Below are positions 1 to 9,821 of a stretch of DNA of 64,000 nucleotides, piece by piece; position 1 is the first letter of the stretch, and each line of letters opens with the position of its first letter. Below the pieces are notes generated by a model, which was not told the DNA's origin, searched no databases, and was given only the letters and a program-made list of their open reading frames with translations. Source of the stretch: Chitinophaga sp. E66 (GTDB lineage Bacteria > Bacteroidota > Bacteroidia > Chitinophagales > Chitinophagaceae); the NCBI GenBank assembly GCA_019285755.1, contig CP079103.1, positions 5,737,001-5,801,000 on the forward strand, read 5' to 3'. A program made the position numbers and the translations under genes.

Positions 1-1
1 C

Positions 2-2276
2 GAAGCTGAGTACGCCGCCGCTGGCCTGAAGATCAAGATCGCGAACGACAACTCCGTGTTTACGCTCGAATCCGCCGACTCCGTGATCCATGACCTGGTG
101 ATCGCCGTTGTGCTCGTGGCCGCGGTGATGATGCTCTTCCTGCACTCTATCCGTAACGCGATCTTCGTAATGATCTCCATTCCCGCGTCGCTCATTGCTA
201 CGTTTATCGGGATGAAGCTGATGGGCTTCTCGCTCAACCTCATGTCGCTGCTCGGTCTCTCGCTCGTGGTAGGTATCCTCGTGGATGACGCCATCGTGGT
301 GCTGGAAAATATTTACCGGCACATGGAGATGGGTAAGAATAAGGTACGTGCCGCATTCGACGGTGTGAAGGAAATCGGGTTCACCGTAACCTCCATCACG
401 CTCGTGATCGTGGTGGTGTTCCTGCCGATCTCTTTGACGAATGAACTGGTAAGTAAAATCCTCCGTGAGTTCTGTGTGGTGGTAATGATCTCCACGATGC
501 TATCGCTGTTGACTTCGTTTACCATCGTACCGCTGCTGGCTTCCCGTTTCGGTAAGCTCACGCACCTGACCGGCAAGAACATCTTCGAGAAATTCATCCT
601 TTGGTTCGAGCGCCAGCTGGACAAATTCACCCAGTGGATGACCGGCATGCTCAAATGGGCGCTGGCCAATAAAACCATCACCCTCGTGGGCTCCCTCGTG
701 CTGCTGATCGCTTCCTTCCAACTGGTAGGCCGTGGGTACATCGGTGGAGAGTTTATCCCGAAAGGTGACCGCGGACAATTTATCGTGATGCTCGAGATGC
801 CGAAAGACGCATCCATCGAACAAACCAACCAGGCAACGCTGAAAGCGGAGGCCTTCCTCGAAAAGAAAGCCGAAGTAGTATCGCTGATCACTACCGTGGG
901 CCAGACTTCGGAAGACGGTTTCGGTACTTCTCAGTCGACCGCATATAAATCTGAAGTAACCGTTCAGCTGGTGGATCTGCATCAGCGTGAAGCGGCCGAC
1001 ATCCTCGCTTCCAAAATCAAAAAGAGCTGAAAGAGATCCTGCCCGGCGTAAAAGTGAAAACGACTTCCGTGAGCATCATGGGTACCGCGGAACGCGCGCC
1101 GATCGATGTGATCGTGATGGGTACCGACCTCGACAGCGTATTTAAATTCGCGAAAGCCGGTATGGCGGAACTGCAGAAGATCGAAGGCGCCACCGAGGTG
1201 AAGCTTTCCGTGGAAGAAGGTAACCCTGAGATCAATGTACAGGTAGACCGCGATAAAATGTCCGCCCTCGGCCTGACCCTCGAAAACGTGGGCGGTACGA
1301 TGCAGACCGCGTTCAGCGGTACTGCGGACGACTCGAAAGTGAAATTCCGTCAGGGGAATATGAATATGATATCAACATCCGTTTCGGCGACTTCAACCGC
1401 CGCAACATCCAGGACGTAGCCAATATCGATTTCAAGAACGACAAAGGTGAGCTGGTGAAACTGTCGCAATTCGCGACCATCACAGAAAGTTCCGGCCCCA
1501 GCCGCCTGGAGCGCCGCGACAAGAGCACTTCGGTTTCTATCCAGAGCCAGGTTATGGGTAAACCCGCCGGTACCGTAACGCAGGAATTCGTTGCGAAACT
1601 GAACCAGCTGCCGAAGCCAATGGGCGTAAGCTTTGTACTCGGCGGCGACGCGGAGAACCAGGGCGACTCCTTCTCAACCCTCGGTGTGGCGCTGCTCATC
1701 TCCATTATCATGGTGTACCTGATCATGGTGGCGTTGTACGACAACTACATCTATCCCTTCGTGGTGATGTTCTCCATTCCGTTGGCGATCATCGGGGCCC
1801 TGCTGGCGCTCGCGCTGACGAACAACACGCTGAATATCTTTACCATCCTGGGTATGATCATGCTGATCGGTCTGGTGGCGAAGAACGCGATCATCCTCGT
1901 GGACTTTACCAACCAGATGAAAGAAGAGGGTCAGAGCACGTACGACGCGCTCATCCACGCCAACCACGCCCGTCTTCGCCCGATCCTCATGACCACCATC
2001 GCGATGGTGATCGGTATGTTGCCGATCGCGCTGGCGACCGGTGGTGTGGCTTCGACCAAAAACGGCCTGGCATGGGTTATCATCGGTGGCCTGATCACTT
2101 CGATGTTCCTTACGCTGATCGTGGTTCCCGTGATTTACTATGTGGTAGACAAGGGTATGGCCAGGTTCGGTATGGGACGCGTTTCCAAGAAACGTTACAT
2201 CCGTCAGCGGATGGTGGCGCCTACGGAACAGGAGATGGAAGCGCGGGATTTGCAGTCCGCCTCCATGATGAACTGA
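2..2276 (+). CDS. RND efflux transporter permease (AcrB/MexB family), 3' part
   Basis: Inner-membrane proton-driven pump of the HAE1 RND family, which exports drugs or hydrophobic compounds with a periplasmic adaptor and an outer-membrane channel. The 5' end lies outside the window. The visible part starts inside the first porter domain, runs through a TM bundle with the RND stretch GILVDDAIVVLENIYRH, a second porter domain and a second TM bundle (LVAKNAIILVDFTNQMKEEG), and ends at a TGA. The reading frame breaks near 1022 (AAAAA needs one more A to give KIKKELKEIL) and near 1355 (GGGG needs one more G to give RQGEYEYDI). Both breaks look like sequencing errors. The family is certain; the substrate cannot be read from the sequence. 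Confidence 0.93.
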
Positions 2277-2340
2277 TAAAATACTTGCATAAGTGATAAT
2301 AGTGTTACAAACAGTGTAACAGTTGTAGGTTTAACTAAAT

Positions 2341-2364
2341 GGCCGGGATAATCTTATCCCGGCC
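2341..2364. terminator. Bidirectional intrinsic terminator between the RND gene and proC
   Basis: Perfect 10-bp stem (GGCCGGGATA / TATCCCGGCC) with a 4-nt loop, followed by TTGTTATTTG on the plus strand. It sits between two convergent stop codons, so it can serve both genes. Confidence 0.85.
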
Positions 2365-2393
2365 TTGTTATTTGTGCAAATATGTAAAGGAGA

Positions 2394-3196
2394 TTATCCC
2401 TTGATGATCTTGTTATACGAACTGGTGATGCCTTTGATGAGGGAGGAGCTGAAGCCCTGGTGTTCCATTTCGTTGAGGCCCGCGATAGTGCAGCCTTTGG
2501 GAGTTGTTACCTTATCGATCTCAGCTTCCGGGTGGCGGTTGCCTTTAATGAGCAGCTCGGCCGCGCCCTTTACAGTTTGTGCAGCGATGAGGTTGGCGGT
2601 GGCTGCATCGAAGCCGATCTCGATACCGCCCTGGATAGAGGCGCGGATAAAGCGGAGGGCATAGGCGATGCCACAGGCGCCGAGCACAGTGGCGGCGTCC
2701 ATGAGTTTTTCATCGATGGATACGGTGACGCCCAGCTGGTCGAACATCTCTTTTACAAAAGTGGTCTGTTCTTCGTTGACGTTGCGGCCGCAGATGCAGG
2801 TGATGGATTCCTGGATGGCGATGGCGGTGTTGGGCATGGCCCGGAAGATGGGCAGGCCGGGGAGGGTGATCTTTTCGAGATCGTCGAGCAGCACGCCGGT
2901 AACGACGGAGATAAGGATTTGTTTATCGGCGTCGAAGCTGGCGCGCAGTTCTGTGAGGACTTCTTTAACGTTATATGGTTTGAGGGCCACTACCACCACG
3001 TCTGCTTCGCGGATGGCTTTTGCGTTATCGGATTCAACATGAACGCCCTGCTCGCGCAATGCGGCCAGGGTAGCGGTGTTACGCTTGGTGACGGTGATTT
3101 CTCCTGCCTGGGAGAAGCCGCTTTTAAGGAGGCCTTCCGCGATGGCGGACCCGAGAGGTTGCCGCCGCCGATGATGGCGATTTTCTTGCCTGACAT
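2394..3196 (-). CDS. proC: Pyrroline-5-carboxylate reductase
   Basis: NAD(P)H-dependent reduction of 1-pyrroline-5-carboxylate to proline, the last step of proline synthesis; cytosolic. The N-terminus MSGKKIAIIGGGN begins a Rossmann fold. The middle carries VVALKPYNVKEVL and FRAMPNTAIAI, and the C-terminal dimerisation domain has the family stretch with TTPKGCTIAGLNEME. The start is the ATG before SGKKIA; the longer open frame upstream is spurious. A frame break near 3150, just after GGGNL, separates the N-terminus from the rest and distorts the GxGxxG motif. Length is normal at about 267 residues. It is convergent with the RND gene and shares the terminator at 2341. Confidence 0.95.
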
Positions 3197-3254
3197 AGTC
3201 TACTGATTTGGAAGAGTAAGGTACGGTAAAACCCCGTTCCTGCAAACCCTCCAA

Positions 3255-3288
3255 AAAATGCGGAGGCCCCGGGCACCGGGGACCTCCG
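3255..3288 (-). terminator. Intrinsic terminator for the NUMOD4 gene
   Basis: Read on the minus strand, a GC-rich hairpin (arms at 3261-3272 and 3276-3288, one bulged base) is followed by a run of six T. It lies 45 nt past the stop of the gene at 3333. Confidence 0.75.
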
Positions 3289-3332
3289 TCAGACAACATC
3301 AAAAAATATGACCATTCCTGATGACTCAGGCG

Positions 3333-3901
3333 TTAATCCAGGGTAACGTGGCTCCAGTTCTCGCCGCTTTTGATCCGGTACAGCTGCATCTCCGAAATGG
3401 AAAACTGTTCCGCGATCTGCTTCATGGTCTTGCGGCCGGGCTTGTGCAGCAACCGCTTGATGCTTTTCACTTTGGCGATGTTCAGCTTCAGCCCTTTTGT
3501 GCGGTGGCGCTGTTGCTCTTTGTAAGCGAGCTTAGCGGGGCTGAACTGCTGGTGTTGTTCCATTTCCTCTTTGGTAGCCCATTTGAGGTTGGATACTTTA
3601 TTGTTCTTTTGTCGTAATCGAGGTGAATGACGTATTTCTGTGACCGGCTGGTTTTAGGGATGAACAGTCTTGCGACTTCGCGGTGTAGATAAAGTGACTG
3701 GTAGGTGTCTGCCGGCTTGATATTAAGAACAGTGTAGCCTTCTACGGTGGATCCGTTTAACAGGCGACCCTCTTCTTTGCTTTCCTGGTAACTCATCACT
3801 CTTCCCATATTGGAAACCGCGTAGCGTTTACGCAGGGCAGATTTATTTTTAATCTGCAAGTCTTTCCAGACCTCATTTTTCAAATTTTTGATTGTGGCCA
3901 T
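3333..3901 (-). CDS. NUMOD4/HNH-like protein with C-terminal helix-turn-helix
   Basis: The N-terminal third matches the NUMOD4 motif (VWKDLQI, YAVSNMGRVMSY) found in HNH homing endonucleases. A degenerate HNH-like stretch follows (LHREVARLF, YVIHLDYDK and, after repairing the frame, NNKVSNLKWAT). The C-terminus has a helix-turn-helix (KTMKQIAEQFSISEMQLYRIKSG) resembling NUMOD1/HTH segments. One A is missing near 3614 (AGAACA should read AGAAACA), which splits the gene. The full protein is about 190 residues. There is no intron or intein nearby, so this is a free-standing gene. Similar free-standing proteins are common in Bacteroidota genomes and their role is not known to me. DNA binding is likely; nuclease activity is uncertain. 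Confidence 0.75.
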
Positions 3902-3935
3902 TGTGAAAGCAATTTATATGGTTCATTTCTGGGGT

Positions 3936-5002
3936 TCAGTCCGGAACGTCACACGTGAGTTCTCTTTCCGGATGATTCGCTGTTGCTTCTTTGCCAGCCA
4001 TTGGGGCCATCGTCCGCTCAAATATATGATCTTTGTACTGATATGCTACGGCATCCGGGATCTCTTCGAGGCCCTGGGCTGTAGTGCAAGTTACTAATTG
4101 TGCACGGAATTCTTTGATGTGGGGCAGTCCTTTCAGGTAATTGGTATAATGCCGTCTCATTTCGAGGATGCCGACCACGTCGCCTTTCCATTGGATGGAC
4201 CGGCGGAGGTGTTCTTTGCAGACGTCTACCCTTTCGGCTACCGTGGGCGGTGGCTGGTGGGGCCGGTTCGCATGAAGTGCTTGATTTCGTTAAAAATCCG
4301 GGGGTACCCGATGGCGGCGCGGCCGATCATGACCCCGTCTACCCCGTATTTTGCCCTGGCGGCTACCGCCTGCTCCGGCGTACAGATGTCTCCGTTGCCG
4401 AATATGGGAATGTTGATCCGGGGTTGTTCTTTACTTTACCGATAAGGGTCCAGTCTGCATGGCCCTTATACATTTGCGTACGTGTGCGGCCGTGGATGGT
4501 TAGGGCTTTTATTCCCACATCCTGGAGGCGCTGGGCTACTTCTTCGATGTTTTTGGTGTCATCATCCCACCCCAGGCGGGTTTTGACTGTAACGGGGAGC
4601 TTTGTGGCCTTAACGACGGCCTCCGTGAGGCGGACCATCTTGGGAATATCTTTGAGGATACCGGCGCCGGCGCCTTTGCAGGTGACTTTTTAACGGGGCA
4701 GCCGAAATTGATATCAAGGAGATCGGGGTTGGCAGCCTCCACGATCTGGGCGGCCATGGCCATGGGCTCTTCGTCGCCCCGAAGATCTGTATGCCTACGG
4801 GGCGTTCGAATTCAAATATATCGAGCTTCATCCGGCTTTTGATGGCATCGCGGATGAGGCCTTCAGACGAAATAAATTCAGAATACATGAGGTCGGCGCC
4901 CTCCCGTTTGCATACCGCGCGGAATGGCGGATCGCTCACATCTTCCATGGGGGCCAGCAAAAGCGGAAACTCACCCAGTTCTATATCTCCAATTTTCACC
5001 AT
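3936..5002 (-). CDS. dusB: tRNA-dihydrouridine synthase
   Basis: FMN-dependent reduction of uridine to dihydrouridine in the tRNA D-loop. The N-terminus LLLAPMEDVSDPPFRAVCK is typical of the DUS TIM barrel. After frame repair the catalytic-cysteine segment reads INFGCPVKKVTCKGAGAG, followed by VKTRLGWDD, LTIHGRTRTQMYKG and a C-terminal helical domain. The frame breaks four times, near 4778 (G4 for G5), 4690 (A5 for A6), 4425 (C4 for C5) and 4262 (C4 for C5). Each one-base repair restores family sequence. Length is about 355 residues once repaired. It is divergent from the CPBP protease gene. Confidence 0.93.
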
Positions 5003-5052
5003 ATTAATACTGCCAGTTAGAATTTATTCTGACAAAACTGACAAATGCCCTG

Positions 5053-5070
5053 TAAATTTACGCAAATTTA
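5053..5070. promoter_or_regulatory. Palindromic divergent promoter element, dusB / CPBP
   Basis: TAAATTT-ACGC-AAATTTA is a perfect 7-bp inverted repeat. Read on the minus strand it contains TAAATTTGC, a match to the Bacteroidota -7 box TAnnTTTG, about 60 nt upstream of dusB. It lies just 13 nt before the CPBP start. It may also be an operator. This rests on motif matching only. Confidence 0.45.
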
Positions 5071-5082
5071 GCACAGCGAAAG

Positions 5083-6022
5083 ATGATGGACTTTATACGG
5101 AAGGCGTCGCCCTACGGACAACTGGCGATATTACTAGGGCTTTTATCGGTCTGCTTTTTAGCCTACGGCGTGATCATGCAGGTCACGTTCCCGGCTATCA
5201 GCGGGGCTATACGCTTTTAAAGGCGCAGGACCCCGAGGTAATGGCCATCCCTTCCGTCGCGTCAGCCGTTCGTATAGCCCAGTTTTTATATACGTTTGTC
5301 GTGTTCCTGGTACCCGGGGCACTGTTTGCCCTGGCTATGGGCAAGCCGGCGCAATACGGGGCTGAACAGGGCTTCCCCTGCTGCAGGTGATCCTGTCGCT
5401 GCTGGTGCTGTTGTGCTCGCTGCAATTGGTGGGTGCTTCCGCAGAGTGGAACAAACTCGTTGGACTGCCTCAATCTTTCTATGATATGGAGAAAATGGCA
5501 GAGCGGCAAACGAAAGCCCTCTTGGTAATGCCCAACAGCTGGACGCTCATCCGGAACCTGTTCCTCATGGCGCTGATGCCTGCTATCGCCGAGGAAGTCT
5601 TTTTCCGTGGGTGCATGCAGACCACCATCCACAAACTCGTGAAGAACGGCTGGCTGGCGGTGGTGCTGACGGCACTCATCTTCTCCGCTATCCACCTCCA
5701 GTTCGTTACCTTCCTGCCGCGCGTGGTGCTGGGCTTCGTGATCGGGGCGGTGTTCCTGGTGACGGGGAACCTGTGGTTATCCATCGCCGCTCACTTCCTC
5801 AACAACGGCATGCAGGTGGTATTGTTTTATCTTTACCAGAACAAAATGATCAGCAAAGATCCATCCGCCGATGAAACGGTGCCCTTATACCTCGCCATTT
5901 TCAGCGCTATTATCACCGGGCTCCTCATCTGGAGGCTGGCCCAACGCGCAAGACTGGCGGGTTACAACTGGCGCACGCCGGCGGTGGTCAAAAAACTAGC
6001 ATTATGGAAAAAGATTGGGTAA
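5083..6022 (+). CDS. CPBP-family intramembrane glutamic endopeptidase
   Basis: Multi-pass membrane protein of the CPBP (CaaX protease/bacteriocin-processing, Abi) family. The catalytic pattern is visible: IAEEVFFRG (EExxxR motif 1), then FSAIHLQF (motif 2 His) and AHFLNNGMQ (motif 3). The ATG at 5083 is chosen because it opens the first hydrophobic segment. Frame breaks near 5216 (T4 for T5) and 5376 (C4 for C5) split it into three pieces. The full length is about 313 residues. Known members cleave prenylated or bacteriocin-type substrates; the substrate here is unknown. The stop overlaps the next gene by 19 nt, so the two are probably co-transcribed with the lipid genes downstream. Confidence 0.9.
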
Positions 6023-6233
6023 AAGTGTACGCCAGCAACATTGCTTATGAGTCTGAGATTGTCCGCGGCATGCTCGTGGAAAACGGGATCGACGCCGTGA
6101 TCATCCCCGCCAGGACTCTTCCTTCGTGACCATGCTTCCGGGAATGGACGAGGTGTATGTTCATATTTCCAAAGAAGCGGAGGCCAAACGGCTGATCGCG
6201 GAGAGCCGTCCGGAACCCGGGAATGCAGAATAA
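6004..6233 (+). CDS. DUF2007 domain small protein
   Basis: About 76 residues: MEKDWVKVYASNIAYESEIVRG and on, ending in EAEAKRLIAESRPE. This fits DUF2007 ('putative signal transducing protein'), a small alpha/beta domain of unknown function. A missing C near 6112 breaks the frame; with it restored the middle reads IIPRQDSSFVTMLPGMDEVYVH. The gene overlaps the CPBP gene by 19 nt and is followed after 33 nt by cdsA. No biochemical role can be stated. Confidence 0.8.
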
Positions 6234-6266
6234 ACCGGGGTTCCCGGTTTCACTTTAAATCGACAC

Positions 6267-7112
6267 ATGAAGACTTTCATTACGCGGACCATTACCGCCC
6301 TGTTTTTCGTGGCCATTATGCTGGGAGGCATACTATGGCTGCCCCTATCCTTCTTTCTCCTGTTTTTTCTGATCAACTTCTTCGCCCTGGGCGAGTATGC
6401 CAAACTGGCGCGCAGCATAGACACCGACTACACGGAAATTTCTTCCTGGCACCGCTACGGCATGCTGATAGCCGGCTGTGCGATGATGATGGCTTTTACC
6501 GGGCAGCATTTCCAGCGGAACGGGCTCTCGCTGGGTGAGATCGGCTGGGCGATGTCTTTCGTTTTTATATTGATTTTACCGCTGGCGGAAATCCTGTTGG
6601 GTAAGAACTTCTCCCTGAAAACGATCGGGTATTCGCTCCTGGGGCTCATCTATGTAACCGTTCCCTTCGGGATGCTGGTGGATATGAGCTTTACTTCCGG
6701 GATTTCGCCCTTCTGGCTCTTGCCGCTCACCCTCATCTGCTGTATCTGGATCAACGATACCATGGCTTACATCGTAGGCTCCCTCATCGGCCGCACCCCT
6801 TCGCGCCGGCTATTTCTCCCAAGAAAACGATCGAAGGCACCGTTGGCGGGATGATCCTCGCCATTGCGGCGGCCGGCGTATTCGGGTATTTCTGGGGCAT
6901 CAGTGGATGCCGCTCCGGCACTGGATCGCCTTTGCGGCGATCGCAGCCATCTTCGGCACGGCGGGGATCTCCTGGAATCGCGGCTGAAGCGGCTGGCGGG
7001 CGTGAAGGACTCCGGCAGCATCATGCCGGGCCACGGCGGCTTCCTGGACCGCTTTGATTCCCTGCTGGTGGCGGCTCCCTTCGCCTGGATCTACGTCAAC
7101 CTCTTTGTCTGA
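6267..7112 (+). CDS. cdsA: Phosphatidate cytidylyltransferase
   Basis: Makes CDP-diacylglycerol from CTP and phosphatidic acid, the branch point of phospholipid synthesis; integral membrane enzyme. Many hydrophobic segments are seen, and the C-terminus has the complete CDP-alcohol signature SRLKRLAGVKDSGS then PGHGGFLDRFDS. Frame breaks lie near 6797 (C4 for C5), 6897 (G4 for G5) and 6966 (G4 for G5); repairing them joins IGRTPFAPAISPKKTIEGTV to the signature. Length is about 283 residues, usual for the family. psd follows after 64 nt, giving a CdsA-Psd phosphatidylethanolamine module, although phosphatidylserine synthase is not here. Confidence 0.95.
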
Positions 7113-7176
7113 TAATTATTTTTCTTCATACCTTCGTACCGCCTCATTTAAAAGGCCAGATAAAAAATCTACTGAA

Positions 7177-7832
7177 ATGACGATCCATCGTGAGGGCAAA
7201 GCTACCATCGCCCTAACATTTGCCGTGCTGGCGCTGCTTAATACCGCAGTGTTTTATTTCCTTTCCGATTCGCCCGTGCTGTGCTGGACGATATTGGGCA
7301 TCTCTATCGTGTTTTTCCTGTTCATCGTGTCGTTCTTTCGTATCCCTTCCCGGGAAATGAACTTCGACGAAAGACTGGTAGTTGCCCCGGCAGACGGTAA
7401 GATCGTAGTGATCGAAGAAACCTACGAACCGGAGTACTTCAGGATAAACGCCTCCAGGTGTCTATCTTTATGAGCCCCGCCAACGTTCACGTAAACCGCA
7501 ACCCCATCAGCGGAAGCGTTAAGCTCAGCCAATACCACGCCGGTAAGTACCTCGTGGCCTGGCACCCTAAGGCCTCTACGGAGAACGAGCGCCATACGGT
7601 TGTTATCGGCAACGGCAAAACCGACATCCTGGTCCGCCAGATCGCCGGCGCCCTCGCCCGCCGTATCGTCAATTACCTGAAAGCCGGTATGGACGTGAAG
7701 CAGAACAACGAGATGGGCTTCATCAAATTTGGTTCCCGCGTGGATATCTACCTGCCTGTAGGCACCAAGGTAAATGTGAACCTGGAACAGATCGTCCGCG
7801 GCGGACAAACCGTCATCGCCGAACTGGCATGA
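7177..7832 (+). CDS. psd: Phosphatidylserine decarboxylase (short, soluble-type family)
   Basis: Pyruvoyl enzyme that decarboxylates phosphatidylserine to phosphatidylethanolamine. It is the short form of about 219 residues. Two N-terminal hydrophobic segments anchor it, followed by VVAPADGKIVVIEE, SIFMSPANVHVNRNP and the self-cleavage site KFGSRVDIYLP, where the Gly-Ser bond is split to form the pyruvoyl group. The FGSR variant is the one seen in short-type enzymes, in place of LGST. A base is missing near 7443 (TTCAGGAT, probably TTCAAGGAT). The start is the ATG before TIHREGKA. It works directly downstream of CdsA. Confidence 0.93.
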
Positions 7833-7892
7833 TAAGTTTTAACGTTTCTTTTCCAAACAGATAACGTATCTTCAGTTAACAATCACACCGCA

Positions 7893-8138
7893 ATGAAGCA
7901 ATTCTTTCTGACGCTCTCCGCCGTGGCTTTGCTCACCGCTCCCATCTTCGCCAGGAAAAGCCTGCGGCAAAAAGAAGGCTCCCGCCAAAAAGGAGGAAGC
8001 CTGCAATAAGGGAGCCGATGCATCCTGCTGCAAGCAGGAAACCACCGCAAAAGGCAAATCGTGCTGCATGCCGATGCCTTCCAGAGCAGAAGCCGCAAAA
8101 GCGACGGCCGCCAAAAAGAAGACCGCGGAAAAAGTTAA
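7893..8138 (+). CDS. Small exported Lys/Ala-rich protein with Cys pairs
   Basis: The sequence starts MKQFFLTLSAVALLTAPIFA, a clear signal peptide. One missing base near 7951 breaks the frame. After repair the mature part reads QEKPAAKKKAPAKKEEAC and continues with SCCKQE and KSCCMPMP, ending in a Lys/Ala-rich tail; a second indel near 8131 is needed to reach the TAA at 8136. The mature protein is about 60 residues with two CC pairs and a very basic tail. I know of no named family. The CC and Met pattern could bind metal. The reconstruction depends on two inferred repairs. Confidence 0.5.
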
Positions 8139-8161
8139 TTTGCAGCCATTATATTGGGAAG

Positions 8162-8191
8162 TCCCGGTAGCGAAATGTTACCGGGATTTTT
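8162..8191. terminator. Bidirectional intrinsic terminator
   Basis: Stem TCCCGGTA / TACCGGGA (8162-8169 and 8179-8186) with TTTTTAT following. It lies between the convergent small-protein gene and the HAD phosphatase gene. Confidence 0.8.
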
Positions 8192-8197
8192 ATGTCC

Positions 8198-8892
8198 CTA
8201 TAAGATGTTCCTTAATTCAGAAAGGCTTTTGATCGTATACGTCGGCGTAACGCCCGGCTGAACTACGCCCGGTGCAAAATACACCTGGTCCATCCCTGCT
8301 TCCTGCGCGCCGAGGATATCTACTTCCAAAGTATCTCCGATCATGATGCTTTCTGCCGCCGTAGTATTGGATAAACCCATCGCATAGTCGAAGATCGCTT
8401 TATGCGGTTTCAGTGATCCCGCGCTTTCGGAAGTCACGATATGCGTGAAGTAATGCCCGATGCCGGAATGATGGAGCTTCAGTTTCTGGGTTTCCTCAAA
8501 CCCGTTGGTGATCAGGTGGAGGGGGTATTGTTTATCCCGGAGGTAATCGAGTACTTCGATCGTATCGGGGAAAAGGGCTGTTTTAGTGGGGAGGATCTCC
8601 AGGAACCGTTCGCTCAGCGTCTGGCAAACTGCATCGTCGCACAGCTTGAACTCCAGGAATGTCTGGGTAAAGCGTTTGATGCGGAGCTCGTTACGGTTGA
8701 TGTATCCTTTGCGGAAGCGGTCCCACAGTTTTTCGTTGATCTCGGAATAGACGGAGAAGAATCGGTCGTACGAGGGGATGCCCTTCCCGGCAAGGTTATG
8801 CGCTTCATAAAGTTCCTGCAGGGTGGCGTTGGAGTTGGCTTCGAAATCCCAGAGGGTATGATCAAGATCGAAAAAATATGTTTATATCTCAT
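8198..8892 (-). CDS. YjjG-family HAD hydrolase (noncanonical pyrimidine nucleotidase)
   Basis: Haloacid-dehalogenase phosphatase of the YjjG type, whose known members dephosphorylate nucleoside monophosphates including modified pyrimidines. Motif I, after adding one T to a T6 run near 8872, reads HIFFDLDHTLWDFEANS. Motif II is the LHLITNGF segment, motif III the Lys in LKPHKAIF, and motif IV IMIGDTLEVDILGAQEAG. Length is about 231 residues. The remainder is a single open frame with no internal Met, which is why only the tail appears as a normal ATG/GTG frame. Exact substrate unproven. Confidence 0.88.
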
Positions 8893-9000
8893 GATGGTTC
8901 CGTTCGTTGGCTAACTGAGGTGAACGCCAAAGGTACGACAAATCCATTTTTCCCTTATTTTGGCGTATTAATAGCGTATTAAACTACAAGTTACACAGGT

Positions 9001-9707
9001 ATGTTTGCAATCATAACAGGCGCCAGCAAAGGCATCGGGAAAGCGGTAGCGGAGAAGCTGGCGGCGGAAGGTTTTGATGTGGCGATCTGCGCCCGCAACG
9101 CACAGCCGCTGGAAGAGACGGCCAGTGCCATCCGGCGGCAAAGCCCCAAAGTGAAAGTGATAGCCCTCCCGGTAGACATGGGTGATAAGCAGGCTGTTCT
9201 CGCATTTGCGGAGGCGGTGCGGCAGGAGTTCGGGGCGGTCCCCGACATCCTGGTGAATAACGCAGGCATTTTTGTTCCCGGCGCCGTTCATGAAGAGGAA
9301 GACGGGCATCTTGAAAAGATGATGGCCGTAAACCTGTACAGCGCCTATCACCTTACCGGGCCTTCATTCCCGCCATGAAAGCGGTGAAGAAGGGACACAT
9401 TTTCAACCTTTGCTCTACGGCCAGCCATAAGGCATATCCGAACGGAGGGTCTTACAGTATCACCAAATTCGCATTGCTGGGGTTTTCGAAGAACCTGCGG
9501 GAAGAAATGAAGCCCCATGGCGTAAAGGTCACCTCTATCAGCCCAGGCCCCGTGCTCACCGCATCCTGGGAAGGGTTCGACGGACCGGAAGACCGCCTCA
9601 TGGAGCCGGCCGACGTAGCGTCTATGCTGTGGGCGGCGTATAACCTCAGCCCGCAGGCCGTCATAGAAGACATTCTGATGCGCCCCCAGCTCGGGGATCT
9701 CGGATAA
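9001..9707 (+). CDS. SDR-family NAD(P)-dependent oxidoreductase
   Basis: Classical short-chain dehydrogenase of about 235 residues. It has the cofactor motif TGASKGIG near the N-terminus, NNAG after about 85 residues, and the catalytic Ser-Tyr-Lys in CSTASHKAYPNGGSYSITK, followed by ISPGPV. One C is missing near 9357, which splits it just before the catalytic half (repaired: LTRAFIPAMKAVKKG). The fold supports reduction of a ketone or keto-acyl group; the substrate cannot be assigned, and the neighbours do not indicate a pathway. Confidence 0.9.
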
Positions 9708-9710
9708 TCG

Positions 9711-9746
9711 CCACAGCGACCCCAAAAGCCTTTGCTGTGGCCATTT
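9711..9746 (+). terminator. Possible terminator after the SDR gene
   Basis: Stem CCACAGC / GCTGTGG with a 16-nt loop (9711-9717, 9734-9740), followed by CCATTTT. The loop is long and the T-run weak, so the call is tentative. Confidence 0.4.
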
Positions 9747-9821
9747 TCAAGCTGCTTTTTTAACTTACTTTTAACTTGTCCCCGGCATAGCCCGGCCAGG
9801 CATTGGTTAAATTTGTCATAG

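Noticed and set aside
1..2276. Programmed frameshifting or pseudogenisation as the cause of split genes
   Set aside because: Breaks occur in nearly every long gene, including essential ones and a tRNA, mostly at short homopolymers; no common slippery site or downstream structure was found.
9711..9790. Riboswitch before batD
   Set aside because: Only a weak hairpin is present, and it fits a terminator for the preceding SDR gene better than any known riboswitch class.
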